Shown: positions 1-7,085 of the stretch, piece by piece | How the letters are laid out: each line of letters opens with the position of its first letter | Position numbering within the stretch: the first letter of the stretch is position 1 | NCBI RefSeq assembly: GCF_039526385.1 | Contig: NZ_BAAAIX010000028.1 | Span: 124,001 to 188,000 of the forward strand | Source: Luteococcus peritonei | GTDB taxonomy: Bacteria; Actinomycetota; Actinomycetes; Propionibacteriales; Propionibacteriaceae | Direction of reading: 5' to 3' | DNA length: 64,000 nucleotides | Notes under the pieces: generated by a model | Told to the model about the DNA's origin: nothing | Database searches by the model: none | Seen by the model: only the letters and a program-made list of their open reading frames with translations | Translations under genes and position numbers: made by a program

Positions 1-1173
1 CGCGGCCAGCTCGGCCAGGTCATCCTGGCCACGCTGGCCTCCGCCACCGGCTTCTGGGCGTGGATGTCGATCGCCCCGATGCAGAAGACCTATGCCAGTT
101 CCATGGGGCTGAGCGAGAGCCAGATCGCCATGATGCTGGCCACCCCGGTGATCGTCGGCTCGCTGGGCCGCATCCTGGTGGGGGCCCTGACCGACCGCCT
201 GGGAGGCCGCAAGATGTTCGCGGCCATCCTGCTGCTGGCGGCCCCGGCCGTCGTGCTGGTCTCCATCGCGGGGCAGACCAAGAACTACCCGCTGCTGATC
301 GCCTCCGGCTTCTACCTGGGCGTGGCCGGCACCATCTTCGCCGTCGGCATCCCCTTCTCCAGCGCCTGGTATGCCGCCAAGCAGCGTGGCTTCGCCAACG
401 GCGTCTTCGGCATGGGCATGATCGGCACCGCCGTGGCCGCCTTCGTCACCCCGCGCCTGGTCAAGGCCGTGGGCTACTCCACCGCGCACTACATCATCGC
501 CGGCGTGCTGGTGGCGATGGCCGCCCTGGTCTGGTTCTGCATGAAGGAGTCGCCCGCCTGGGCACCCCAGCACCAGCCTCTGGTGCCCCGTATCGCCGCG
601 GCGTTGAAGCTGGCCGTCACCTGGGAGATGTGCTTCCTGTACGCCATCGTCTTCGGTGGCTTCGTGGCCTTCAGCACCTTCCTGCCCAAGTACCTGACCA
701 CCGTCTACCCGCACCTCGACGCGGTGGCGGCGGCCAACCGGATGGGTTCCTTCGTGATCGCCGCCGTGGTGGCCCGTCCCTTCGGCGGCATGCTGGCCGA
801 CCGGATCGGCCCCAAGGTCGTCTCCCTGGCCGCGCTGGCCGGCGTGGCGATCACCGCCTTCGTCGCCTCCACCCAGCCCGAGGAGGGCGCCGCCTCCGGC
901 ATCACCTTCCTGGTGATGGCCGCCTGCCTGGGCCTGGGCCAGGGCTCGATCTTCGGCTGGGTGCCGCGGATCGCCCCCAAGGACAAGGTGGGTGCCGTCT
1001 CCGGCACCGTCGCGGCGGCCGGTGGCCTCGGCGGCTACTTCCCGCCGCTGGTGATGGCCGCCACCTACGATGCCGCCACGCACTCCTACGCCAAGGGCCT
1101 GTGGGCCCTGGTGGGCACCGCGGTGCTCGGCCTGCTGCTCACCCTCATGCTGAAGGAGAAGCGCGAGGACTGA
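1..1173 (+). CDS. narK: MFS nitrate/nitrite-type transporter (NNP family), 5' end cut by window
   Basis: Major facilitator membrane protein. The frame is open from base 1, so the N-terminus lies outside the window; 390 residues are visible. The region around residues 110-125 (ANGVFGMGMIGTAVAAF) and the second half (GLGQGSIFGWVPRIAP, then a glycine-rich AAAGGLGGYFPP) match the two nitrate-signature regions of the nitrate/nitrite porter family, and ALTDRLGGRK is the MFS loop 2-3 motif. Known members exchange or import nitrate and nitrite. The downstream molybdenum cofactor genes support a role beside a nitrate reductase, which would lie upstream of the window. A different anion or organic acid substrate (OFA-type) cannot be excluded. 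Confidence 0.8.
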   Translation, partial: RGQLGQVILATLASATGFWAWMSIAPMQKTYASSMGLSESQIAMMLATPVIVGSLGRILVGALTDRLGGRKMFAAILLLAAPAVVLVSIAGQTKNYPLLIASGFYLGVAGTIFAVGIPFSSAWYAAKQRGFANGVFGMGMIGTAVAAFVTPRLVKAVGYSTAHYIIAGVLVAMAALVWFCMKESPAWAPQHQPLVPRIAAALKLAVTWEMCFLYAIVFGGFVAFSTFLPKYLTTVYPHLDAVAAANRMGSFVIAAVVARPFGGMLADRIGPKVVSLAALAGVAITAFVASTQPEEGAASGITFLVMAACLGLGQGSIFGWVPRIAPKDKVGAVSGTVAAAGGLGGYFPPLVMAATYDAATHSYAKGLWALVGTAVLGLLLTLMLKEKRED

Positions 1174-1177
1174 GCTG

Positions 1178-1183
1178 TAGTCT
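1178..1183 (+). promoter_or_regulatory. -10 box of leaderless promoter for the phosphodiesterase
   Basis: TAGTCT ends 7 bases before the ATG at 1191, and no purine-rich Shine-Dalgarno lies between. Transcription would start on or beside the start codon. Confidence 0.45.
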
Positions 1184-1190
1184 GGCGGGC

Positions 1191-1685
1191 ATGCGTGTCC
1201 TGGTCATCTCCGACACCCACGCCCCGCGCCACTGGAAGACACTGCCACCAGGTCTGCTGGAACCACTCGGTTCCGCAGACCTGGTGCTGCATGCGGGCGA
1301 TGTCTGCACCCCCGAGGTGCTCGACGCGCTCGCCTGGCACGCCCCGGTACGGGTGGTGATGGGCAACAATGACGGACCCGCGATCGCCGCCTGGGGCGCC
1401 ACCGAGACCCTGGAACTGGAGCTGGAGGGCGTCCGGGTGGCGATGATCCACGACGCCGGTGCCAAGCAGGGACGCGACCGGCGGATGCGTCGACGCTTCC
1501 CCCAGGCCGACCTGGTGGTCTTCGGCCACTCGCACATCCCGCTCGACGAGCCCGACGGGGCGGTCCACCTGTTCAACCCGGGCTCGCCCACCGACAAGCG
1601 ACGCCAGCCGCACTTCACCTACGGGCTGCTGGAGCTGGCCGACGGCCGGCTGACCCGCCACCAGGTGGTCGTCCTGCCGCGTTGA
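1191..1685 (+). CDS. YfcE/MJ0936-type metallophosphoesterase
   Basis: 164 residues, the usual length of the small single-domain calcineurin-like phosphodiesterases. The full metal-site series is visible: SDTH near residues 7-10, HAGDV, MGNND, a histidine in MIHDAG, and FGHSH. Such enzymes hydrolyse phosphodiester bonds with two Mn or Fe ions in the cytoplasm; the true substrate is unknown. The ATG at 1191 is chosen because a TAGTCT box sits 7 bases upstream and the preceding transporter gene stops only 17 bases earlier. Confidence 0.85.
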   Translation: MRVLVISDTHAPRHWKTLPPGLLEPLGSADLVLHAGDVCTPEVLDALAWHAPVRVVMGNNDGPAIAAWGATETLELELEGVRVAMIHDAGAKQGRDRRMRRRFPQADLVVFGHSHIPLDEPDGAVHLFNPGSPTDKRRQPHFTYGLLELADGRLTRHQVVVLPR

Positions 1686-1726
1686 GGCAGGGGCAGGACC
1701 CGGTCAGGGCCCTCAGGGGCGCGTCC

Positions 1727-2212
1727 TCAGTGGCGCTCGGCGCCCAGCAGCTCGCGCTCCAGGTCCGGCAGCAGTCCGGTGAGCACCGCCCCGACGTCCT
1801 TGGCCCCGCCACGTGAACTGGGGGCGTTCAGCACGAAGCAGCGGTGGCCTGCCTGCTCGACCACCCCGGCCAGGCCACGGGAGAGCAGGGCTGCGGGCGC
1901 CTTCTCGGCACCGAGGCGTCGGACCTGCTCCATCACCCCGGGCACCTCGCTGAAGTCCTCGCCGAGTGACCTGACCAGCTGGGGGAGCCGGTCGCCGGGA
2001 CGCATCCCGGAGCCGCCGCAGGTCAGCACCAGGTCGTGCTCGGCCACGGCGCGCTGCAGGGCGGTCTGGGCATCCTCGGGGGCCACGACGCTGCGCTGCA
2101 CCGCCAGCCCGGCAGCCTCCAGCGCGTCGGCGAGCAGGGGAGCCGCCCGGTCCTCGGACGGATCGGCCAGGGCGGCGGCGGAGACGGTCAGGACCAGGGT
2201 GCGCAGTGCCAT
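1727..2212 (-). CDS. mogA: MogA/MoaB-like molybdopterin adenylyltransferase, atypical motif
   Basis: 161 residues of the MoCF-binding fold. The family motif GGTGxxxRDxTP appears as GGSGMRPGDRLP near residues 67-78: the glycines, the aspartate and the proline align, while the arginine and threonine are changed. A serine-rich NAPSSRGGAKD segment stands where the family has the conserved LPGSP loop. Known members adenylate molybdopterin before metal insertion. The gene is last in the minus-strand run moeA-moaA-moaD-mogA and starts 5 bases after the moaD stop, so it is cotranscribed. Reduced motif conservation could mean altered activity; assignment to the family is firm, the exact step is inference. 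Confidence 0.75.
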   Translation of the reverse strand: MALRTLVLTVSAAALADPSEDRAAPLLADALEAAGLAVQRSVVAPEDAQTALQRAVAEHDLVLTCGGSGMRPGDRLPQLVRSLGEDFSEVPGVMEQVRRLGAEKAPAALLSRGLAGVVEQAGHRCFVLNAPSSRGGAKDVGAVLTGLLPDLERELLGAERH

Positions 2213-2217
2213 GCGGC

Positions 2218-2460
2218 CTATCCTCCGGCGAAGGGCGGCAGCACGTCCAGCGTCGCGGCGTTCTCGGGCCACGGCTCGTCGCCGCCCACCCGGGCGCCGT
2301 CGGCCAGGAAGGTGCAGCGGGGCAGCACCTCGGCAGCCCCCGGGCAGACGGTGGCGAGCACGGCCGCCACCGTGCCCTGCGGCTGGTGGTCCACCTCGCT
2401 GCGGTCCGTGCCGGCGGCGGCAGCCGCCCCGGCGAACCATCGCACCTGGGTCATGGTCAT
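2218..2460 (-). CDS. moaD: MoaD, molybdopterin synthase sulfur carrier subunit
   Basis: 80-residue ubiquitin-like ThiS/MoaD protein ending in the diagnostic Gly-Gly (LPPFAGG), which is adenylated and thiocarboxylated to donate sulfur to precursor Z in the MoaD-MoaE synthase. The ATG at 2460 overlaps the moaA stop in an ATGA arrangement, so translation is coupled; a second in-frame ATG lies two codons later. Its partner MoaE is encoded nearby at 4766 on the other strand, and the MoeB-like activating enzyme at 5169. Confidence 0.85.
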   Translation of the reverse strand: MTMTQVRWFAGAAAAAGTDRSEVDHQPQGTVAAVLATVCPGAAEVLPRCTFLADGARVGGDEPWPENAATLDVLPPFAGG

Positions 2461-3482
2461 CCTCCGATCGCGTTCATGGGTCGTTCCGGCTGGGTGAAGC
2501 CGCCCTCGAAGCCCGCAGGGCCGAAGCCTCCCGCGTCGCTGCCGTGGGCGCGGGGCTTGGCCCACATGGCGTCCAGCCAGAGCTGCGCGAGCTGCTCGTC
2601 GTCGGCGCCCTCGCGCATCGGGGTGCGCAGGTCGGTCTCGCCCTGGCTGAACAGGCAGGAGCGCAGCTGGCCGTCGGCGCTGATCCGGGTCCGGTCACAG
2701 GCGCCGCAGAAGGGTTCGGTGACCGAGGCGATGATGCCGACGGTGGTGAGGCGCTGCTCGCCGTCCATCACCTCCCAGCGCTGGGCGGGGGAGGCGCCGC
2801 GGTCGGCGCGCGGCACCAGCCGGTAGCGCTGCTCGATCTGGGCGCGGATGTCGGCGGCGGTGATCAGGTTCTCCGCGGCCCAGTCGCGGGTGGCACCGAT
2901 CGGCATCTGCTCGATGAAGCGCAGCTCGGTGCCCAGGGCGGCGCACATCTCCACCAGGTCGACCACCTCGTGGTCGTTGAGGCCCTTGAGCAGCACGGTG
3001 TTCACCTTGATCGGGCCGAGTCCCGCCGCGGCGGCGGCGCGGATGCCGTCCAGCACCCGCTCGTGGCCCTCGCGACGGGTCATGGTGCGGTAGGTCTCGG
3101 CATGGGCGGTGTCCAGCGAGATGTTGACCCGCTGGATCCCGGCCTCGGCCAGGGCCGGGGCGCGCTCGGCCAGGCCGATGCCATTGGTGGTCAGTGCGAG
3201 CTCCACCTGCGGGTGGGGCCCTGCGATCGCGGCCACCACCTGCTCCAGATCGGGCCGGGTGAGAGGCTCGCCGCCGGTCAGCCGGATCTTGGTGATGCCC
3301 AGCCGGCTGATTCCGATGTGGGCCAGCCGGGCCAGCTCGTCGGCGGCCAGGATGGTGCTGCGGGGCAACCAGTGCACGTCGGTGGCGGGCAGGCAGTAGC
3401 TGCAGCGCAGGTTGCACACGTCGGTCACGCTGAGGCGCAGGTCGGTGGCGACGCGGCCGAAGCGATCGACGAGTGCAGGCAT
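2457..3482 (-). CDS. moaA: MoaA, GTP 3',8-cyclase (radical SAM)
   Basis: 341 residues. The N-terminal radical SAM cluster CNLRCSYC lies near residues 24-31, and the C-terminal second cluster is CGACDRTRISADGQLRSC. The protein ends in GG, the conserved tail that enters the active site in this family. It converts GTP to the cyclic intermediate that MoaC turns into cPMP. The ATG at 3482 is preferred over an upstream frame extension because TACACT sits 7 bases before it. It overlaps moaD by ATGA. The partner gene moaC is not in the window. Confidence 0.93.
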   Translation of the reverse strand: MPALVDRFGRVATDLRLSVTDVCNLRCSYCLPATDVHWLPRSTILAADELARLAHIGISRLGITKIRLTGGEPLTRPDLEQVVAAIAGPHPQVELALTTNGIGLAERAPALAEAGIQRVNISLDTAHAETYRTMTRREGHERVLDGIRAAAAAGLGPIKVNTVLLKGLNDHEVVDLVEMCAALGTELRFIEQMPIGATRDWAAENLITAADIRAQIEQRYRLVPRADRGASPAQRWEVMDGEQRLTTVGIIASVTEPFCGACDRTRISADGQLRSCLFSQGETDLRTPMREGADDEQLAQLWLDAMWAKPRAHGSDAGGFGPAGFEGGFTQPERPMNAIGG

Positions 3483-3489
3483 GGGGTCG

Positions 3490-3495
3490 AGTGTA
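3490..3495 (-). promoter_or_regulatory. -10 box of leaderless promoter for moaA
   Basis: On the minus strand TACACT is followed by seven bases and then the moaA ATG, with no Shine-Dalgarno. This gives moaA-moaD-mogA a promoter of their own inside the moeA-moaA gap. Confidence 0.4.
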
Positions 3496-3524
3496 CGCGG
3501 ACAGGGCCGTGTCATTGCACACCC

Positions 3525-4727
3525 TCAGGGGAGCGGCAACCATCCCAGTTCCTCGCCGGCCGCCACGGACTCCCGCTCGGCGGGCACCACGAGGAAACCG
3601 TCCAGGCCCGCCAGACGCGTCACCTGGTGCGACTGGCGTGCGGCGGCGGGCACGCCCCGGCCCTCGCGCAGCACGGCCCCGACGAAGCGGGTGCGCCCCG
3701 GTTTGCCGCCCAGCTCCTGGCCGAGCTGCACGCGGTGCTGCTGCCCACCTCGCCCGGCGGCGGCGTCCAGCCAGGGCCGCACGAAGGCCAGGAAGGAGAC
3801 CGCGCAGGCCACCGGGTTGCCCGGCAGGCAGAAGACCGGCACACCGTCCAGCACGCCCAGTCCCTGCGGCTTGCCCGGCTGCATGGCCACGTGCCCGAAG
3901 CCGATCCCGCGGCCGCCGAGCGCCTGGCGCACCACCTCGAAGGCCCCGGCGCTGGCGCCGCCGCTGAAGACCAGGATGTCGGTGCCGTGCAGTAGTCGCG
4001 GCAATTCGGCGGTGAGCGCCTCCGCGTCGTCGTGCTGCAGGCTCACCCGGTCCACCTGGTGGCCCAGGCTGCGGGCCAGGGCGGCCATCAGGAAGGAGTT
4101 GGAGTCGTGCAGCTGGCCGGCGGCCAGCGGCTGGCCGGGGGAGCGCAGCTCGGCGCCGGTGGAGACCACCCGCACCCGGGGCGCGGGGCGCACCGAGACC
4201 TCGGCATGGCCGGTGGCGGCCAGGGCGGAGATCGCGGTGGCGTCGAGCACGCTCCCTGCGGCCACCACCACGCTCCCGGCCGCCACGTCGGAGCCGGCGG
4301 CACGGATCGCGTCGCCCAGGGGCGGGACCCGGTGGATGCGGACCTGGTGCGGCAGCGGCACCGGGCCGCGCGGGATGTCGGTGTACTCCACCGCCACCAC
4401 GGTGTCCGCGCCGGTGGGCACGGGTGCGCCGGTCATGATCCGCGCCGCACTGCCGGGGCCGGGGCCTTCGCCGGGCCGGGCGCCGGCGGGGACGTCCAAC
4501 GTCACCGGCAGCGTGCCGCCCTGCACCAGGTCGGCATGGCGCACGGCGAAGCCGTCCATCGCCGAGGCGCGGGTGCCGGGCAGGTCCGCCGGTGCGGTCG
4601 CACCGACGGCCAGCACCAGGCCGAGCGCCTCGTCCAGGGCGCGCCGCACCACCGCGGGAGGAGGCACCATGCAGAGCACCGCCTCACGGTGCTGCTCGAC
4701 GGTGCGCTGCCAGGCGAGGTGCTCCAT
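3525..4727 (-). CDS. moeA: MoeA, molybdopterin molybdotransferase
   Basis: 400 residues, normal length for MoeA, which inserts molybdate into adenylated molybdopterin in the cytoplasm. Visible are the SAMDGFAV motif near residue 55, RIMTGAPVPTGAD, the MPT-binding core FSGGASAGAFEVV (family consensus SGGxSxGxxD, with the aspartate replaced by glutamate) and PGNPVA. The minus-strand start has GGAAGGAT about 10 bases ahead of the ATG, so unlike moaA it uses a ribosome binding site. It is the first gene of the minus-strand cofactor run. Confidence 0.9.
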   Translation of the reverse strand: MEHLAWQRTVEQHREAVLCMVPPPAVVRRALDEALGLVLAVGATAPADLPGTRASAMDGFAVRHADLVQGGTLPVTLDVPAGARPGEGPGPGSAARIMTGAPVPTGADTVVAVEYTDIPRGPVPLPHQVRIHRVPPLGDAIRAAGSDVAAGSVVVAAGSVLDATAISALAATGHAEVSVRPAPRVRVVSTGAELRSPGQPLAAGQLHDSNSFLMAALARSLGHQVDRVSLQHDDAEALTAELPRLLHGTDILVFSGGASAGAFEVVRQALGGRGIGFGHVAMQPGKPQGLGVLDGVPVFCLPGNPVACAVSFLAFVRPWLDAAAGRGGQQHRVQLGQELGGKPGRTRFVGAVLREGRGVPAAARQSHQVTRLAGLDGFLVVPAERESVAAGEELGWLPLP

Positions 4728-4752
4728 GACCCCGATCCTTCCAGACCGGCGC

Positions 4753-4758
4753 TAGCCT
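4753..4758 (+). promoter_or_regulatory. -10 box of leaderless promoter for moaE
   Basis: TAGCCT, seven bases, then the moaE ATG at 4766. The 38-base gap to the divergent moeA must hold both promoters. Confidence 0.45.
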
Positions 4759-4765
4759 GTGCCCC

Positions 4766-5179
4766 ATGACCCAGCTGATCCTGGACCAACCGCTCGACCT
4801 GGCAGCGGCCCGTGAGGCCGTGCTCGACGACGCCCGCGGCGCCTGCGTGCTCTTCGAAGGGGTGGTGCGCGACCACGACGGCGGCCGCGGCGTCACCCGG
4901 CTGGAGTACAGCGCCCACCCGGATGCCGGCACGGTGATGGCCGAGGTGCTGGCCGAGGTGGAGGCTGACTTCGGCGTGCGTGCCGTGGCCACCCACCGCG
5001 TGGGTCGGCTGGAGGTGGGCGACGTCGCCCTGGTGGCGGCCTGCGCCTCCGGGCACCGGGCCGAGGCCTTCGCCGCCTGCGGCGCGTTGGTGGACCGGAT
5101 CAAGCAGCGGGTGCCGGTGTGGAAGTTCCAGGTCTTCACCGATGGCAGTGACGAGTGGGTGGGTCTCGGTGAGCACTGA
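4766..5179 (+). CDS. moaE: MoaE, molybdopterin synthase catalytic subunit
   Basis: 137 residues. The family signature is visible: the FEGVVRDHDGG loop near residues 30-40, LEYSAHPDAG, the HRVGRLEVGD strand and the catalytic KQRVPVWK segment whose lysines receive the MoaD tail. It converts cPMP to molybdopterin with MoaD. The gene is divergent from moeA and overlaps the next gene by 11 bases, so it is translated together with the MoeB-like protein. Confidence 0.92.
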   Translation: MTQLILDQPLDLAAAREAVLDDARGACVLFEGVVRDHDGGRGVTRLEYSAHPDAGTVMAEVLAEVEADFGVRAVATHRVGRLEVGDVALVAACASGHRAEAFAACGALVDRIKQRVPVWKFQVFTDGSDEWVGLGEH

Positions 5180-5879
5180 GCAGCCCGAACGACGACCCGA
5201 CCCTGCCGATGAGACCTGGGGCCGGCAACGGCGGATCCTGGGAGCGGACGGCCAAGCCCGCCTGGCCGGTGCCTCCGCGCTGGTGGTGGGCTGCGGCGGC
5301 CTGGGGGCCGGGGCCATCCCCGCCCTGGTGGCCTCCGGGGTGGGTCGCATCACGTTGATGGACGACGACGTGCTGGCCCCCTCGAACCTGAACCGTCAGA
5401 CCCTGTTCACCGCCGAGGACCTCGGCGCCTCGAAGGTGGAGCGGGCAGCGCAGCGGATGCGCGCCCTGGCCCCGCAGAGCACCATCACCGCCCTGTCGCA
5501 GCGCCTCACCCCGCAGGACGTCGAGCTGGTGGGCCGACACGACGTGGTACTGGACTGCACCGACCGGCTGGCCTCGCGTCGCGCGATCAGTGCCTCCTGC
5601 GCGGCGGCCAGGGTGCCCTGGGTCTGGGCGGCGGTGGACGGCTGGACCGCGGTGCTCTCGGTCTTCCTGCCCGGCGGACGGGCCTGGGAGGACGTCGTGG
5701 GCACCACCGAGGATGCCGCCAGCCCACCCGACGTGCTGGGCGCCACCCCGGCACTGGCCGGTGCCTGGCAGGCCGCGGAGGCGGTCAAGCTGCTCACCGG
5801 CGTGGGGACCGGCCTGGCCGGTCGGCTGGCGGTCGTGGACCTGCTGACGGCGCGGGTGGACCTGCTCGACCTGGCCTGA
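5169..5879 (+). CDS. moeB: MoeB/ThiF-family adenylyltransferase lacking the zinc cysteines
   Basis: 236 residues. The Rossmann ATP-binding GCGGLG lies near residues 40-45, followed by DDDVLAPSNLNRQ with the catalytic arginine and by LDCTDRLASR. Known members adenylate the C-terminal glycine of MoaD or ThiS. The GTG at 5169 is taken as start because it lies inside the moaE end (11-base overlap) and leaves the usual short leader before the conserved WGRQRRI segment. The two CxxC pairs that bind zinc in E. coli MoeB are absent: the central site reads GRAWEDVV and there is no C-terminal pair. No rhodanese domain is attached. Position beside moaE favours MoaD as substrate. Confidence 0.85.
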   Translation: MSTEQPERRPDPADETWGRQRRILGADGQARLAGASALVVGCGGLGAGAIPALVASGVGRITLMDDDVLAPSNLNRQTLFTAEDLGASKVERAAQRMRALAPQSTITALSQRLTPQDVELVGRHDVVLDCTDRLASRRAISASCAAARVPWVWAAVDGWTAVLSVFLPGGRAWEDVVGTTEDAASPPDVLGATPALAGAWQAAEAVKLLTGVGTGLAGRLAVVDLLTARVDLLDLA

Positions 5880-5968
5880 GCGCCGCTCGCTGCCAGACCA
5901 GCAGCTGCCGGGAATGACGATCGCCGCCGCCCCACAGGGACGACGGCGTTCGTTCGACGGGGGCCGGC

Positions 5969-6889
5969 TCAGGCGGCGTCGCGCAACTGGGCCAGGGCGG
6001 TGCGCTCGATCTGGCGCACCCGCTCGGCCGTGATGCCCCAGACGGCGCCGATGTCGGCCAGCTTGGCCTGGCGACCGTCGGACAGGCCGTAGCGGCGGCG
6101 CACCACGTCGGCGGATCGCTCGTCGAGCCCAGCGAGCATGTCCTCCAGCACCTGGCGCTCCTCGGCGTCGAGCACCATCTCGTCGGGGCCGGGGGCGGTC
6201 TCCTTGGCGATCAGGTCGCCCAGCGAGGTGTCACCCGACTCCTCGACCGGCGCATCGAGGCTGACGTGCTCGCGGCTGAAGCGGATCAGCTCCACCACGC
6301 GCTCCTCCTCGAGGCCCAGCTCCTGCGCGATCTCGGCCACCTCGGGGTCGCGGCCCAACTGGCGCTCCAGGTTGCGGCGCACCGCATTGACCTGGTTCAC
6401 CTGCTCGGCGACGTGCACCGGCAGGCGCACGATCCGGCCCTGCTGGGCGATGCCGCGGCTGATCGCCTGGCGCACCCACCAGGTGGCATAGGTGGAGAAC
6501 TTGAAGCCCTTGGTGTAGTCGAACTTCTCCACCGCGCGGATCAGGCCGGTGTTGCCCTCCTGCACCAGGTCGAGCAGCGGCATCTGCGCCCGGCCGTACT
6601 TGCGCGCCACGGAGACCACCAGCCGCAGGTTGGCCTGCACGAAGCGCTGCATGGCGGCCTCGCCCTCGGCCACGATGTGCTCGAGCTCCTCGGTGCTGAC
6701 CTTCTTGCGGGTCTTCACCTCGCCGTCCAGCAGCGCCTGCGCGTACAACCCCACCTCGATGGTGCGAGCCAGGTGCACCTCGTCCTCGGCGCTCAGCAGC
6801 GGGGTGCGCGCGATGGCCTCGAGGTACAGACCGACGGAGTCCTTGCCGTCGATGCCCTCGGTGCTTCGCATGCGTGTACTTGAATCCAT
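5969..6889 (-). CDS. sigB: Group 2 (SigB-like) sigma-70 factor
   Basis: 306 residues with sigma regions 1.2 to 4.2 but no long region 1.1. Region 2 contains NLRLVVSVARKYG, LLDLVQEGNTGLIRAVEKFDY and FSTYATWWVRQAI; region 4.2 ends in ITAERVRQIERTALAQL. This is nearly identical in plan to the principal sigma factor at 9514, so it reads similar promoters, probably under stress or in stationary phase as in actinobacterial SigB/HrdB paralogues. The ATG at 6889 is chosen over the upstream open frame because AAAGGGAG precedes it by a few bases; another ATG lies six codons in. Confidence 0.88.
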   Translation of the reverse strand: MDSSTRMRSTEGIDGKDSVGLYLEAIARTPLLSAEDEVHLARTIEVGLYAQALLDGEVKTRKKVSTEELEHIVAEGEAAMQRFVQANLRLVVSVARKYGRAQMPLLDLVQEGNTGLIRAVEKFDYTKGFKFSTYATWWVRQAISRGIAQQGRIVRLPVHVAEQVNQVNAVRRNLERQLGRDPEVAEIAQELGLEEERVVELIRFSREHVSLDAPVEESGDTSLGDLIAKETAPGPDEMVLDAEERQVLEDMLAGLDERSADVVRRRYGLSDGRQAKLADIGAVWGITAERVRQIERTALAQLRDAA

Positions 6890-7015
6890 CGGACTCCCTT
6901 TCGCCGTGTTCACCCGTGACAACGCACGAAGTTCCCGATTCGATCCACGACGAGGCCCCCCAAAACAACTTTCACGCTGTGAGCGGACAAGATCGGCCCC
7001 AGGTCGTAGCACGAC

Positions 7016-7052
7016 GACCGCCCGGCTCAGGGTTTCCCCTGAGGCCGGGCGG
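7016..7052 (-). terminator. Strong hairpin downstream of oligopeptidase B
   Basis: A GC-rich stem of about 17 bp with one bulged base and a TTTC loop lies 35 bases after the ptrB stop. There is no clear U-run. Confidence 0.5.
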
Positions 7053-7085
7053 TCGGTGCGGTGGTCCAGATGGTTCGGGTGCGAT

